Shown: one piece after another, positions 1-7,619 of the stretch
Position numbering within the stretch: position 1 is the stretch's first letter
Layout of the letters: each line of letters opens with the position of its first letter
Translations under genes and position numbers: made by a program
The notes under the pieces: generated by a model
Told to the model about the DNA's origin: nothing
What the model saw: the letters and a program-made list of their open reading frames with translations, nothing else
Databases searched by the model: none
Assembly (NCBI RefSeq): GCF_016482785.1
Contig: NZ_JAEMXM010000018.1
Coordinates: 1-64,000, forward strand
Length of the DNA stretch: 64,000 nucleotides
Source of the DNA: Paenibacillus alkalitolerans
GTDB taxonomy: Bacteria > Bacillota > Bacilli > Paenibacillales > YIM-B00363
Direction of reading: 5' to 3'

Positions 1-121
1 CCCCGTAGGGGCGGGCGCGATGCGCTTAGTCGGTGCAGGGTGTCCGCTGAATCCGCTTCCCTGAAATTCCCTCTTGCGGACCAAGGGCCGTAAGGCCCGA
101 TGCGTGAATGCGGTGTTTGGT
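1..121 (-). repeat. attC-like folded repeat, copy 1 (cut by window start)
   Basis: Lies directly 3' of the minus-strand gene at 176-817. Positions 31-118 align without gaps to 952-1039 at about 84% identity (14 mismatches by eye). It keeps the arm CGTGAATGC (103-111), a GGGCC/GGCCC hairpin (86-98) and the GTCCGC/GCGGAC pair. The other arm and the expected GTTAGG core would lie before base 1. The integron attC reading is inference from the layout shared with copy 2. Confidence 0.6.
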
Positions 122-175
122 GATGTCCCAGCCTTCTTCGAAATAACCACATTTATTAATTCTCGTACTTTGTTA

Positions 176-817
176 TTATAAATAGGCTTGCTTAAGTTCA
201 GTCGAGGTTGAAGTGTAACCTACGTCAGTTTCATATATTCTTAAAAAAACAAACCTTAACCATCCACCTTCTGGATTACTGGAATCCACTGTATCGGGGA
301 ATTCCATTGAATTGGTACAATCTCTCAACATAATCACACGATAATTGTTATGTCTGGCACCTATGCAGGTATGAAATAAACATGATTTTATATGGAATCC
401 TACAGCAATTATCGTATCTATGTTCCATGTTTTTAAATAATAATCAAGCACAGTACCATTGAACCCATCTTTATGAGATTTTGGTATAACAGCTTCACTT
501 TCAAGCGGTTGTATTAACTTATTGAAAGTAGGGGTTAATGGTTTCCAACTATTCTCTAGGTAGTCTAAGCCGTGGATCCGTGTCGTGACATCATTAGGTC
601 CACCAACGCCATAAATTGCATTATATAAATAAACTATTTTCATTCCCGAATACCTTGCGATCTCAAGAGATGAGTATATCTGATTTTCTACAACTTTATT
701 GTCCGCACTCGATTCATCACAATCAACTAAAAGGAAAGCTGTCGTTTCAGGAACAATTTTAACCTTCAGTTCAGGGTCAGAATTATATTTTCTTACTGGC
801 AATATTAATTCAGCCAA
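176..817 (-). CDS. Isochorismatase-like cysteine hydrolase family protein (cassette cargo)
   Basis: A 213-residue protein starting at TTG (817) behind GGGAGG with about 10 nt spacing. The isochorismatase fold is suggested by an early acidic strand (LLVDCDES, about residues 30-37), a mid-protein lysine (IPKSHKDGF) and a late cysteine on the nucleophile helix (GFHIKSCLFHTC), the Asp-Lys-Cys order of the family. The family hydrolyses amides or vinyl ethers such as nicotinamide or isochorismate; the substrate here cannot be told. The gene is clearly more AT-rich than the chromosomal genes further right and is followed immediately by an attC-like repeat, so I infer that it is mobile cassette cargo. 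Confidence 0.7.
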   Translation of the reverse strand: MAELILPVRKYNSDPELKVKIVPETTAFLLVDCDESSADNKVVENQIYSSLEIARYSGMKIVYLYNAIYGVGGPNDVTTRIHGLDYLENSWKPLTPTFNKLIQPLESEAVIPKSHKDGFNGTVLDYYLKTWNIDTIIAVGFHIKSCLFHTCIGARHNNYRVIMLRDCTNSMEFPDTVDSSNPEGGWLRFVFLRIYETDVGYTSTSTELKQAYL

Positions 818-896
818 TTCGTCACATCCTCCCTTTGGGGTTTCTGACCGAATATCGTCCTATGATTAATGGATTTTATGATTTTGCTGGGATTTC

Positions 897-1042
897 ACCT
901 AACGTTCTTGCATTCACGAACCCCACCGGCTTAGATAGCTCCTATCTTAGCCGGTGCGGGTTGTCCGCCGAATAAGCTTCCTCGAAAATGCTTCTTGCGG
1001 ACCAAGGGGCGTTAGCCCCGATGCGTGAATGCGGTGTTATCA
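897..1042 (-). repeat. attC-like folded repeat, copy 2 (complete)
   Basis: Read on the minus strand this ~145-bp element starts with an AAC-containing box (GATAAC), then the arm GCATTCACG (complement of 1024-1032), three internal hairpins, the arm CGTGAATGC (complement of 910-918), and ends in AACGTTAGGT with the core GTTAGGT (897-903). The internal hairpins are GGGGC/GCCCC (about 1006-1019), GTCCGC/GCGGAC (about 963-1001) and CACCGGCT/AGCCGGTG (about 923-956). The final core fits the integron consensus GTTRRRY; the inner box keeps only the AAC. It sits a few bases after the stop of the gene at 1049-1999, as an attC sits in a gene cassette. Confidence 0.6.
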
Positions 1043-1048
1043 GAAGTT

Positions 1049-1999
1049 TCAGCCTTCATTGATTCTACTAAAAAGTGTTTGAATTCTTTCATTAACCATC
1101 TCTTCACATAATTCTTTTATTACTTGTAGTTTTAGTTCAGGGAATAAGCACTTGAGAATCCTTACCTGTCTATTAAATTGTATAGTATTTGTAGAGTATC
1201 TAGGTGTTTTGATTTTTATTACATATCTTGAGAAAATCTCTCTTACAAGGGTTAGACTATCTTTTGTCGGATCCCCGTTTATATATACTCTAGGCAAAAA
1301 TTGTTGACTGAATGAGAGTAGAGACCATAAATCATCGAGAGTATCTTCCATCCCACTGATAGTTGATTCTATGCTATCCGAGTTAGATTCCGCTGATTCC
1401 GCACTAGAAGATATGTTCTCAAGACTCGTATTAATATCGTCTTCGAAATTCTTGAACTTATTCATAATCTTGTTAGTTTCGTTTTTAATTTGTTCTTCAG
1501 TTTCTAATAATTTTCGTTCAAGTGTCTGAGTTGCATCTCTAAAACTGGTAACAAATTTATCACGTTCGCTTTCCATAAATAAGGATAATAACTCGTTTGG
1601 ATAAAGTGCTCGTTTCTGACCATCTCCTCTAATTCTATATGTTCCACTCTCTGTACAATAAGGCTTAAAGTCACCGGAAGGAATTGAGATAACATAAATT
1701 GAACCCTCTGGAAGATCGAACACAGAGATATCTAAATTAACTGCGGGACGGCAACTATTCGCTTTATTTAAGATACTTAACTTATCATTGTCACTAATGT
1801 TACAGCCAACTATTGTTCCAAGTTGCCTTCCATCCTCAGTCTTAGAATCTCTTACACCTACAAGGATTGTTCCACCATTTCTTGAGTTTGCAAACGCTAC
1901 GATATCCTCCGATTTTAATCCAGCCACGGATTCTTTAAATTCAACATCAAATCCCTCTTCTTTGTTTATCATTTTATTGATATCATCATACAAAATCAT
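1049..1999 (-). CDS. AlbA_2/Schlafen-type putative ATP-binding protein with coiled coil (cassette cargo)
   Basis: A 316-residue protein. I choose ATG at 1999 over the GTG one codon upstream because of GAGGAG spacing. The first ~135 residues fit the AlbA_2 (Schlafen-like) fold: EFKES near the N-terminus, then AFANSRNGGTILVGV, then YRIRGDGQ. The second half contains a predicted coiled coil (about residues 140-215, rich in E, K, N, S) and a helical C-terminal region I do not recognise. AlbA_2 proteins occur as transcription regulators and in anti-phage systems, but no partner is visible here. AT-rich composition and flanking attC-like sites suggest lateral acquisition. Confidence 0.75.
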   Translation of the reverse strand: MILYDDINKMINKEEGFDVEFKESVAGLKSEDIVAFANSRNGGTILVGVRDSKTEDGRQLGTIVGCNISDNDKLSILNKANSCRPAVNLDISVFDLPEGSIYVISIPSGDFKPYCTESGTYRIRGDGQKRALYPNELLSLFMESERDKFVTSFRDATQTLERKLLETEEQIKNETNKIMNKFKNFEDDINTSLENISSSAESAESNSDSIESTISGMEDTLDDLWSLLSFSQQFLPRVYINGDPTKDSLTLVREIFSRYVIKIKTPRYSTNTIQFNRQVRILKCLFPELKLQVIKELCEEMVNERIQTLFSRINEG

Positions 2000-2167
2000 C
2001 ACTGCTTCTCCTCTTTGCTGAAATTTCTGATAACGTAATCTTTGCGAACTTCACAAATTCGCCTGTCCTGTTGGTGTTCACGAACTTCGTAAAAACACTT
2101 AATAATTGTGTATTCGCGAACATTTAATCGATTTCCTTTTTCTCTATAGCGACTCCAACTTAAGGTT

Positions 2168-2178
2168 ACCTAACGTTC
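2168..2178 (-). other. Cassette boundary core (GTTAGGT) at outer end of the array
   Basis: ACCTAACGTTC at 2168-2178 is identical to 897-907, the outer end of attC-like copy 2. On the minus strand both read GAACGTTAGGT. The two sites therefore flank the 1271-bp unit 897-2167 that holds one gene plus one folded repeat, the structure expected of one inserted cassette. To the right the homology to the repeat stops at once. Confidence 0.55.
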
Positions 2179-2182
2179 CTCG

Positions 2183-2215
2183 ACAAAAAAGAAAAAGCCT
2201 GATTTCTCAAGCTTT
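2183..2215 (-). terminator. Rho-independent terminator of the htrA-like gene
   Basis: On the minus strand a 9-bp stem (AAAGCTTGA with TCAGGCTTT, one G-U pair) with a GAAA loop is followed by a T-rich tract at 2193-2183. It lies about 80 bp after the stop of the protease gene and only ~5 bp before the cassette boundary. Confidence 0.7.
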
Positions 2216-2296
2216 TAACTAGCAAATGTATTGATATAGGACATCGGCGATGGAATCGCAGAGACATTTTCTTTTATGAAAGCTCACTCATTTATA

Positions 2297-3217
2297 TCAG
2301 GCTGCCCGTTCGACAAAACCGAGGCGAAATGGTACGAGCTTACCGTCTCTCAATACGACGGCGTCCAGTCGTTCGCCGGGGCGGTGCGCGCTTAGGACGC
2401 GGCGGATCGCAGCCGGTGTCGGAATAGCCCGGCCATCGATCTCGACGAGCAGGTCGAACACTCGCAAGCCTGCCCGTTCCGCCGGTCCGCCAGACACTAC
2501 TCCGGTAATGAGAACTCCGCGGTCAGCCGGCAAATCGAACAGTTTGGCAAAATGCGTCGGGATCCGCTCAGCCTGCCCTTCTATGCCAATATAAGGGTGA
2601 CGCGCAGTTCCGCCTTCAATCAGTTGCTCGGCGACAGGAACCGCCAAGCTGGATGGAATGGCGAAGCCGAGCCCTTGCCCTCCCTGCAGCATTGCTGTCG
2701 TTATTCCGCGCACACGGCCGTCCAATGTGGCCAGCGGCCCGCCGCTGTTGCCGGGATTGATTGCGGCGTCGGTCTGAATCATGCCCTCCAGCGCTCCGCT
2801 GCGGCCGACCGGTACGGTCCGCTCCAAGGCGCTGACGACGCCAAAGCTCACGCTCCAAGACAATCCGTAAGGGTTGCCGAGTGCGATGACGGCTTGACCC
2901 GGCCGCAAACTATCCGATTCGGCGAAATTCGCGGGAATCGCCTCGCTCCCGTTCTCAACGCGGACGATCGCAAGGTCATAGCTTTCGTCGGCGCCGACAA
3001 TAGCGCCGCGCAATTTTCTACCGTCAGCGAAGCTGGCCATAAGCGGACCGCTTCCGCGCAGCACATGAGCATTCGTGACGATATGTCCCGTTTTGTCATA
3101 AACGACGCCCGAACCGACACCATGCCCCCTTGAAAGGCGCACGACGCTTGGGCCGATCATTTCCGCAGCACCTGCGATAGCTTCCGATATGATATCGCGA
3201 TCCGAAAGATTGGCCAT
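2297..3217 (-). CDS. Trypsin-like serine protease with PDZ domain (HtrA/DegP family)
   Basis: About 306 residues. The protease domain shows the S1C triad in order: His in VTNAHVL, Asp in YDLAIVRV and Ser in NPGNSGGPL. A C-terminal PDZ domain follows (GVLITGVVSGGPAERAGL, then VEIDGRAIPT). ATG at 3217 is preferred because the in-frame GTG at 3229 lies inside the SD sequence GGAGGTG. No signal peptide or membrane anchor is seen, so unlike DegP or membrane HtrA it may act in the cytoplasm. The upstream region 3218-3368 holds a TTGACT-type -35 candidate and an imperfect palindrome (3278-3298); neither is strong. Confidence 0.9.
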   Translation of the reverse strand: MANLSDRDIISEAIAGAAEMIGPSVVRLSRGHGVGSGVVYDKTGHIVTNAHVLRGSGPLMASFADGRKLRGAIVGADESYDLAIVRVENGSEAIPANFAESDSLRPGQAVIALGNPYGLSWSVSFGVVSALERTVPVGRSGALEGMIQTDAAINPGNSGGPLATLDGRVRGITTAMLQGGQGLGFAIPSSLAVPVAEQLIEGGTARHPYIGIEGQAERIPTHFAKLFDLPADRGVLITGVVSGGPAERAGLRVFDLLVEIDGRAIPTPAAIRRVLSAHRPGERLDAVVLRDGKLVPFRLGFVERAA

Positions 3218-3368
3218 AGAATACAACACCTCCGTTTTATTTTAACAAACTGCCTCATTAGTCAAAGATGGTCAATATCTGTTATTACAAATATTACAGT
3301 TTAATGACCAATTCGTCAAGGGATCGTTATCACAAGAAAGCTTCCATGGATGCAAAAAGTCAGTTATT

Positions 3369-3857
3369 GAGCTTATTCATAAGAATAGGGTCAACTTTTG
3401 ACCTTATTCTACATGGGACCTGAGGTGTAGAACCCGAGAAATTGATCGCTGCGAGTCTATAAGGTGAATTTTTGAGCTTATTCATAAGAATAGGGTCAAC
3501 TTTTGACCTTATTCTACATGGGACCTGAGGTGTAGAACCCGAGAAATTGATCGCTGCGAGTCTATAAGGTGAATTTTTGAGCTTATTCATAAGAATAGGG
3601 TCAACTTTTGACCTTATTCTACATGGGACCTGAGGTGTAGAACCCGAGAAATTGATCGCTGCGAGTCTATAAGGTGAATTTTTGAGCTTATTCATAAGTA
3701 TAGGGTCAACTTTTGACCTTATTCTACGTGGGATCTGAGGTGTAAAATGCGATAAAGTCCTCGCTGCGAGTATATAGGGTGAATTATTGAGCTTATTCAT
3801 AAGCATTGGGTCAACTTTTGACCCTATTCTACCCGGGATCAAGCTTCTCAGGTTCAT
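3369..3857. repeat. 105-bp tandem repeat, about 4.7 copies
   Basis: GAGCTTATTCATAAG recurs at 3369, 3474, 3579, 3684 and 3789, an exact period of 105 bp. Three copies are nearly identical; the outer two are diverged. Each unit holds a palindrome with arms GGTCAA and TTGACC. Because 105 is a multiple of three, an apparent minus-strand reading frame stays open, but no SD sequence or plausible protein supports it. The same GGTCAA/TTGACC motif recurs at 13284-13490. Confidence 0.9.
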
Positions 3858-3859
3858 AG

Positions 3860-4456
3860 TCAGTTGTTAAAAAGGCCGGGAGCGCGCAAATTCATTTGAA
3901 TCTCGACGACATCGCCCATGAATTCGACCGACTTCACGGCGACGGGAAGACGGGGATCGAGTTCAAGCGGCAAGCGCGTTTGTTCGAACCGGATCCAGTC
4001 TTTAGGGAACTCAATATTTTTCATACGCGTCGATAGATGGGTAATGACGATGTCCGGCGCCTCCCAATCCAGGCGAAATTCATGGACAAGCGCGGCATCT
4101 GCCGTATCGGCGAGCCTTACTGTCGTATGTGCCAACAACACATTGTCCGTCAACTCGAACCGGGCGCCCGTCACCACGGCGTATTCGTTTATGACAGCCT
4201 GCCGCTTCCAGTACTGTTTCAATAGCGCATCGATTTCAGTCTCGGATAATTGAATGAACGCCCGGCGTTCGAGAATCATCTGTTCGACCTTATCCCGGAT
4301 GGACGGCGGCGGGCCGGAAGTCCAGTCCAGCTGTTCCGATGGTGCCGCATACCATACCAACCCGGCCGCAGCCATAACCACAACTGTCAATACGCCGACA
4401 ACTCCATAGAAAACTGACCGCAGCATCGGACTACGGCTTTTTCGGAGGATTTGCAC
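3860..4456 (-). CDS. YpmS-like (DUF2140) single-pass membrane protein
   Basis: 198 residues, GTG start behind AGGGG, overlapping the end of the helicase gene by 26 bp, so the pair is likely co-translated. One membrane helix (about residues 12-33) is followed by an extracytoplasmic domain with an SETEIDALLKQYW motif and a beta-rich C-terminus, the layout of B. subtilis YpmS, whose molecular role is not established. ATG at 4426 is an alternative start with a poorer SD. The family assignment rests on layout and length. Confidence 0.55.
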   Translation of the reverse strand: MQILRKSRSPMLRSVFYGVVGVLTVVVMAAAGLVWYAAPSEQLDWTSGPPPSIRDKVEQMILERRAFIQLSETEIDALLKQYWKRQAVINEYAVVTGARFELTDNVLLAHTTVRLADTADAALVHEFRLDWEAPDIVITHLSTRMKNIEFPKDWIRFEQTRLPLELDPRLPVAVKSVEFMGDVVEIQMNLRAPGLFNN

Positions 4457-5789
4457 GGCCCTGATCCCCTTGATTACCGCCGCCGGTCCCCAGCTCCCGC
4501 TTCTGCTTCAGCCAACGGGGCGCGCCTTTGTTTTTTCGATCGCGGTGGCGCTCGGACGTGCGATCAATGGAAGTTGCCTTGACCGCCGGAGTGCGTGCGG
4601 AAGCCTGCTTTTTGGCCGGCTTTGGATCCTGTGTGGAAGAGGAGGAAGCGAGCAATTGCCCCGCCTTCAGTGATTTCTCGGCAAACGAGATGCGCAGCTC
4701 CTTCGCCATCTTCGTTGCTATGAATCGCTGCTTCGGCGTAAGAATCATGATGGATACGCCTCTTTTGCCCATTCGGCCGGTTCTTCCCGCACGATGCAAG
4801 TAGGCCTTAGCATCGGTGGGCGGGTCGAAGTGAATGATGTGCGTAATGTTCGGAGCGTCCAACCCGCGGGCGGCCACATCGGTCGCGATAAGGAACGGCA
4901 GCTTCCCCTCCCGGAATCGCCGCATGGCGGACGCTCTCGCAAGCTTCGGCTGGTCTCCGTATATAGCGGCAATCGGCAATCCTTCAAATTGCAGCTTCGA
5001 CTCGACTTCGCCGACCTTCTCCGTATCGTTCACGAACACAATCGCGGATTTCGGCGCCAATGTACGAATGAGACGGCGGACAGTATCGACCCTCTCTCTC
5101 TCATCCGATACAACGAGTACGTGCTCTACAGAAGAAGGGACGCGGGATTCGGCGGTAACGCCTTCCTCGTCCGCCTCGATCCATCGCGGCTCTTTCATCC
5201 AGCGCCCGGCAATCGACTTCGCTTCTTCCGGCATCGTAGCGGAACAGAACACGATTTGGCGGCCAGGCGGAAGCCCCTTCAAAATAAACTCCGCCTCCCC
5301 TCCCGCTCCAAGCGCGAAAGTCTGGTCCGCTTCGTCCACAACGATCACCCGGATACCGGATGTCTTCAATTTATTTACCCGCATCAATTCAACGAGACGG
5401 CCGGGAGTTCCCACCAGCAGCTGAGGGTGCGTCTTTAATTTCTCGATTTGCCGTTTGGCAGACGCGCCGCCGATCAGAGCTAATGCTCTTAAATTCGTGC
5501 CGGCGAACAGCTCGTTCGCTTCTTTCACGATTTGCATCGCCAGTTCGGCGGTGGGAGCAAGAATGAGCGCTTGTTCCCGGTCAACCGACGGATCAAGCCG
5601 TTCAACAAGCGGGAGCAGGTATGCAAGCGTCTTCCCGGTTCCTGTGCCCGAACGGATGACGGCATCCGCCCCGTCAAGCAGCACCGGAACCGCAAGCGAT
5701 TGAATCAGGACCGGGGTTGTAATGCCCCGACTGCGAAGCGATTCGGACCAACGTTCGCTCAACCCGAGAGACACGAAAGGATCATTCAT
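4431..5789 (-). CDS. DEAD-box RNA helicase
   Basis: 452 residues from ATG 5789, which follows AAAGGAG; the reading frame is open further upstream but without homology. The motifs appear in order: Q motif (ITTPVLIQS), Walker A (SGTGTGKT), PTAELA, TPGR, VDEAD, SAT, then RGLD and HRAGRTGR in the second RecA domain. The basic, lysine-rich C-terminal tail (about the last 60 residues) probably binds RNA. These enzymes remodel RNA duplexes during ribosome assembly or mRNA decay. The gene is followed by the YpmS-like gene with overlapping ends. The specific paralogue is not assigned. Confidence 0.92.
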   Translation of the reverse strand: MNDPFVSLGLSERWSESLRSRGITTPVLIQSLAVPVLLDGADAVIRSGTGTGKTLAYLLPLVERLDPSVDREQALILAPTAELAMQIVKEANELFAGTNLRALALIGGASAKRQIEKLKTHPQLLVGTPGRLVELMRVNKLKTSGIRVIVVDEADQTFALGAGGEAEFILKGLPPGRQIVFCSATMPEEAKSIAGRWMKEPRWIEADEEGVTAESRVPSSVEHVLVVSDERERVDTVRRLIRTLAPKSAIVFVNDTEKVGEVESKLQFEGLPIAAIYGDQPKLARASAMRRFREGKLPFLIATDVAARGLDAPNITHIIHFDPPTDAKAYLHRAGRTGRMGKRGVSIMILTPKQRFIATKMAKELRISFAEKSLKAGQLLASSSSTQDPKPAKKQASARTPAVKATSIDRTSERHRDRKNKGAPRWLKQKRELGTGGGNQGDQGRANPPKKP

Positions 5790-5902
5790 AACCGAGCACA
5801 CTCCTTTATGGCACCGGCCGGCTAGGGAGCACTTTGACACCCTGAAGGACGGTGAGATAGACTGTAACGAGAAACCGTTGGAAAGGCAGGTAAGACTGTT
5901 CC

Positions 5903-6196
5903 ATGAATATAAACGATAACTTTCGCCAGGCGTTCGACGCTTTGCTGGAGAAATACGCCGAACTGTTGATCGGCGACAACTCTCCCGAAGCGGCGGAGAA
6001 AGTGCGGTATTGGGCATTGTTCAACCATATTCATAAAACGATGCCCGCTCTAACCTCCCACTGGAACTCTGTCCATCCCGAGCAAAAGACGGCCGTACGA
6101 GAACTGTTCGAAGAAATTCGCGACAAAGGCCGGCTTCACAGGGAAGCGGGCGCACAACCTACTTCAAATTCAGAAAGCGGGAAGCAATCCGATTGA
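5903..6196 (+). CDS. Small protein of unknown function (97 aa)
   Basis: A soluble, mostly helical 97-residue protein with a charged, low-complexity C-terminus. It is divergent from the helicase gene and its 3' end overlaps the 3' end of the SDR gene by 38 bp. A possible promoter lies upstream (TTGACA at about 5832 with TAGACT 18 bp on), but the SD is weak. I do not recognise a family. Codon-like composition and the promoter make it more likely real than not. Confidence 0.55.
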   Translation: MNINDNFRQAFDALLEKYAELLIGDNSPEAAEKVRYWALFNHIHKTMPALTSHWNSVHPEQKTAVRELFEEIRDKGRLHREAGAQPTSNSESGKQSD

Positions 6197-6953
6197 ATAA
6201 CGAAGGCGGGAGAAGCCGGATAAACGCTGCTCCCCAACCCATGTAAACAGGAACGAACGTCTGCGATCGCCGCCGGACAACCGCATTGACGATCGTTTCC
6301 GCGACCCGCTCCGGAGTGACCATGAACCGGCCGACATTGCGACGGTACGAGCCTTCCGGATCGGCCATATCGAAGAACGGCGTGTTCACCGGTCCCGGAT
6401 TCACAGAGGCGACATGCACGCCAGTTCCATGCAGCTCTTGGCGCAGCGCGTCCGTGAAGCCGATGACGGCATGCTTCGTCGCCGAATACCCTGCGGATTT
6501 TGCCGTTCCGACAACGCCGGCTACGGATGCCACATTGACAATGTGGCCAGAACGCGCTGCGGTCATACGCGGCAAAACCGACTTAACGCATCGAACCGCA
6601 CCGAAGTAATTGACGTTCATCATGTCGACGAACGAGTTCAAGGGCGCTTCGATTACAGGTTGAAACATACCGAATCCCGCGTTGTTCACGAGCACGTCCA
6701 CCGTACCGTAGGCCGCGTAGATATGCTCGAACGTTTCGTTCACTTGCCGGTCGCTTGTAACATCCAGCGGGAGCGTAAACAACATGCCTCCCGCCGGAGC
6801 TTCCGCGCCGTCCGAAAGCCGTGCAAGCTTCTCCTTCGATCGTGCCGTTGCGATAACGACGGCGCCCAACGCGGCGAAACGTCGTGCCGCCGCGGCCCCG
6901 ATCCCGCTGGAAGCGCCTGTAATGACGACGACTTTGCCCTGCAACGATAACAT
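6159..6953 (-). CDS. Short-chain dehydrogenase/reductase (SDR)
   Basis: 264 residues, ATG behind GAGGAG. Classical SDR features: cofactor-binding TGASSGIG near residue 13, NNAG (about residue 90), catalytic Ser in NVASVAG and YSATK (Tyr/Lys). The C-terminal ~30 residues are hydrophobic (VYMGWGAAFIRLLPPSLF), suggesting membrane association, as in DHRS7-like or fatty-acid-related SDRs. An arginine-containing first loop (ARSKEK) hints at NADP(H). The substrate is unknown. It is a single gene between convergent and co-directed neighbours. Confidence 0.88.
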   Translation of the reverse strand: MLSLQGKVVVITGASSGIGAAAARRFAALGAVVIATARSKEKLARLSDGAEAPAGGMLFTLPLDVTSDRQVNETFEHIYAAYGTVDVLVNNAGFGMFQPVIEAPLNSFVDMMNVNYFGAVRCVKSVLPRMTAARSGHIVNVASVAGVVGTAKSAGYSATKHAVIGFTDALRQELHGTGVHVASVNPGPVNTPFFDMADPEGSYRRNVGRFMVTPERVAETIVNAVVRRRSQTFVPVYMGWGAAFIRLLPPSLFNRIASRFLNLK

Positions 6954-7062
6954 AATCGCGTACTCTCCTCAAGAACAAGAAAACCTCTATCGAGTCCGCC
7001 GGCGCAACTGAGCGCAACCGGACCGCATGTAGAGGCAACCATAAGATTTCATAATATGTATT

Positions 7063-7521
7063 TTACGCGATAAGCACTTGAATGTCTAAGTCTCCGATGC
7101 CGTCCATCTTGAGCGGGATCGACAGCGCCTGTTTCGCTTTCAGGTTAAAAGAATCCGATGCCTGAATAATCTTCGGCGGCGTAATGTCAACCCTTACGCC
7201 TCTGTCGTACAGCATCGTGCTCGCATTGCCGCTGATCATGTTTCCGAGTTCGGATATGGCGCTGTGGCCAATCTCTCCGAGTTCCGTTAAAGCGTAGCCG
7301 CCCATCATCGCCGATACCATCTTCAACGCCACGTCTTCGTGCAAACCGAACATGATGTCGCCGTCCATTTGACCCGTCATGCCGATATGTATCCAGAGAT
7401 ACCCGTCATGAGCAACGATATCTTTAATCCCTAATTGTCCGGCCGACGGCTTCACTCCTGCAACTTGTTCAATCACTATGCGGGCTGATTCGAGGAAAGG
7501 GTTAATATAATCCGAGTTCAT
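7063..7521 (-). CDS. cheX: Chemotaxis protein CheX-like (CheC/CheX family)
   Basis: 152 residues, ATG behind GGAGGTCGA. It has the CheX layout of one phosphatase helix with the conserved Glu and Asn in SELGNMISG (about residues 90-98), flanked by beta strands (GDIMFGLHEDVALKMVSAMMGG). Family members dephosphorylate CheY-P or similar response regulators. No chemotaxis genes lie nearby, so a role outside chemotaxis is possible. Confidence 0.75.
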   Translation of the reverse strand: MNSDYINPFLESARIVIEQVAGVKPSAGQLGIKDIVAHDGYLWIHIGMTGQMDGDIMFGLHEDVALKMVSAMMGGYALTELGEIGHSAISELGNMISGNASTMLYDRGVRVDITPPKIIQASDSFNLKAKQALSIPLKMDGIGDLDIQVLIA

Positions 7522-7619
7522 TCATTCGACCTCCGAAAGTAGTAGGCACAAGGACTTATTTAATAGAGTGAACTTTAGGTACATTATAACCGAGTTTCCC
7601 CCACAAGTATAGGAGATGA

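Noticed and set aside
1-1042. The two folded repeats as a CRISPR array or as transposon ends
   Set aside because: Only two long, structured, gene-separated copies; no short regular spacers, no terminal inverted repeats around the unit and no transposase. The attC layout explains the order better.
3360-3857. 165-codon open frame over the 105-bp repeats
   Set aside because: It stays open only because the period is a multiple of three; no SD, and the encoded repeat looks like an intergenic palindrome.
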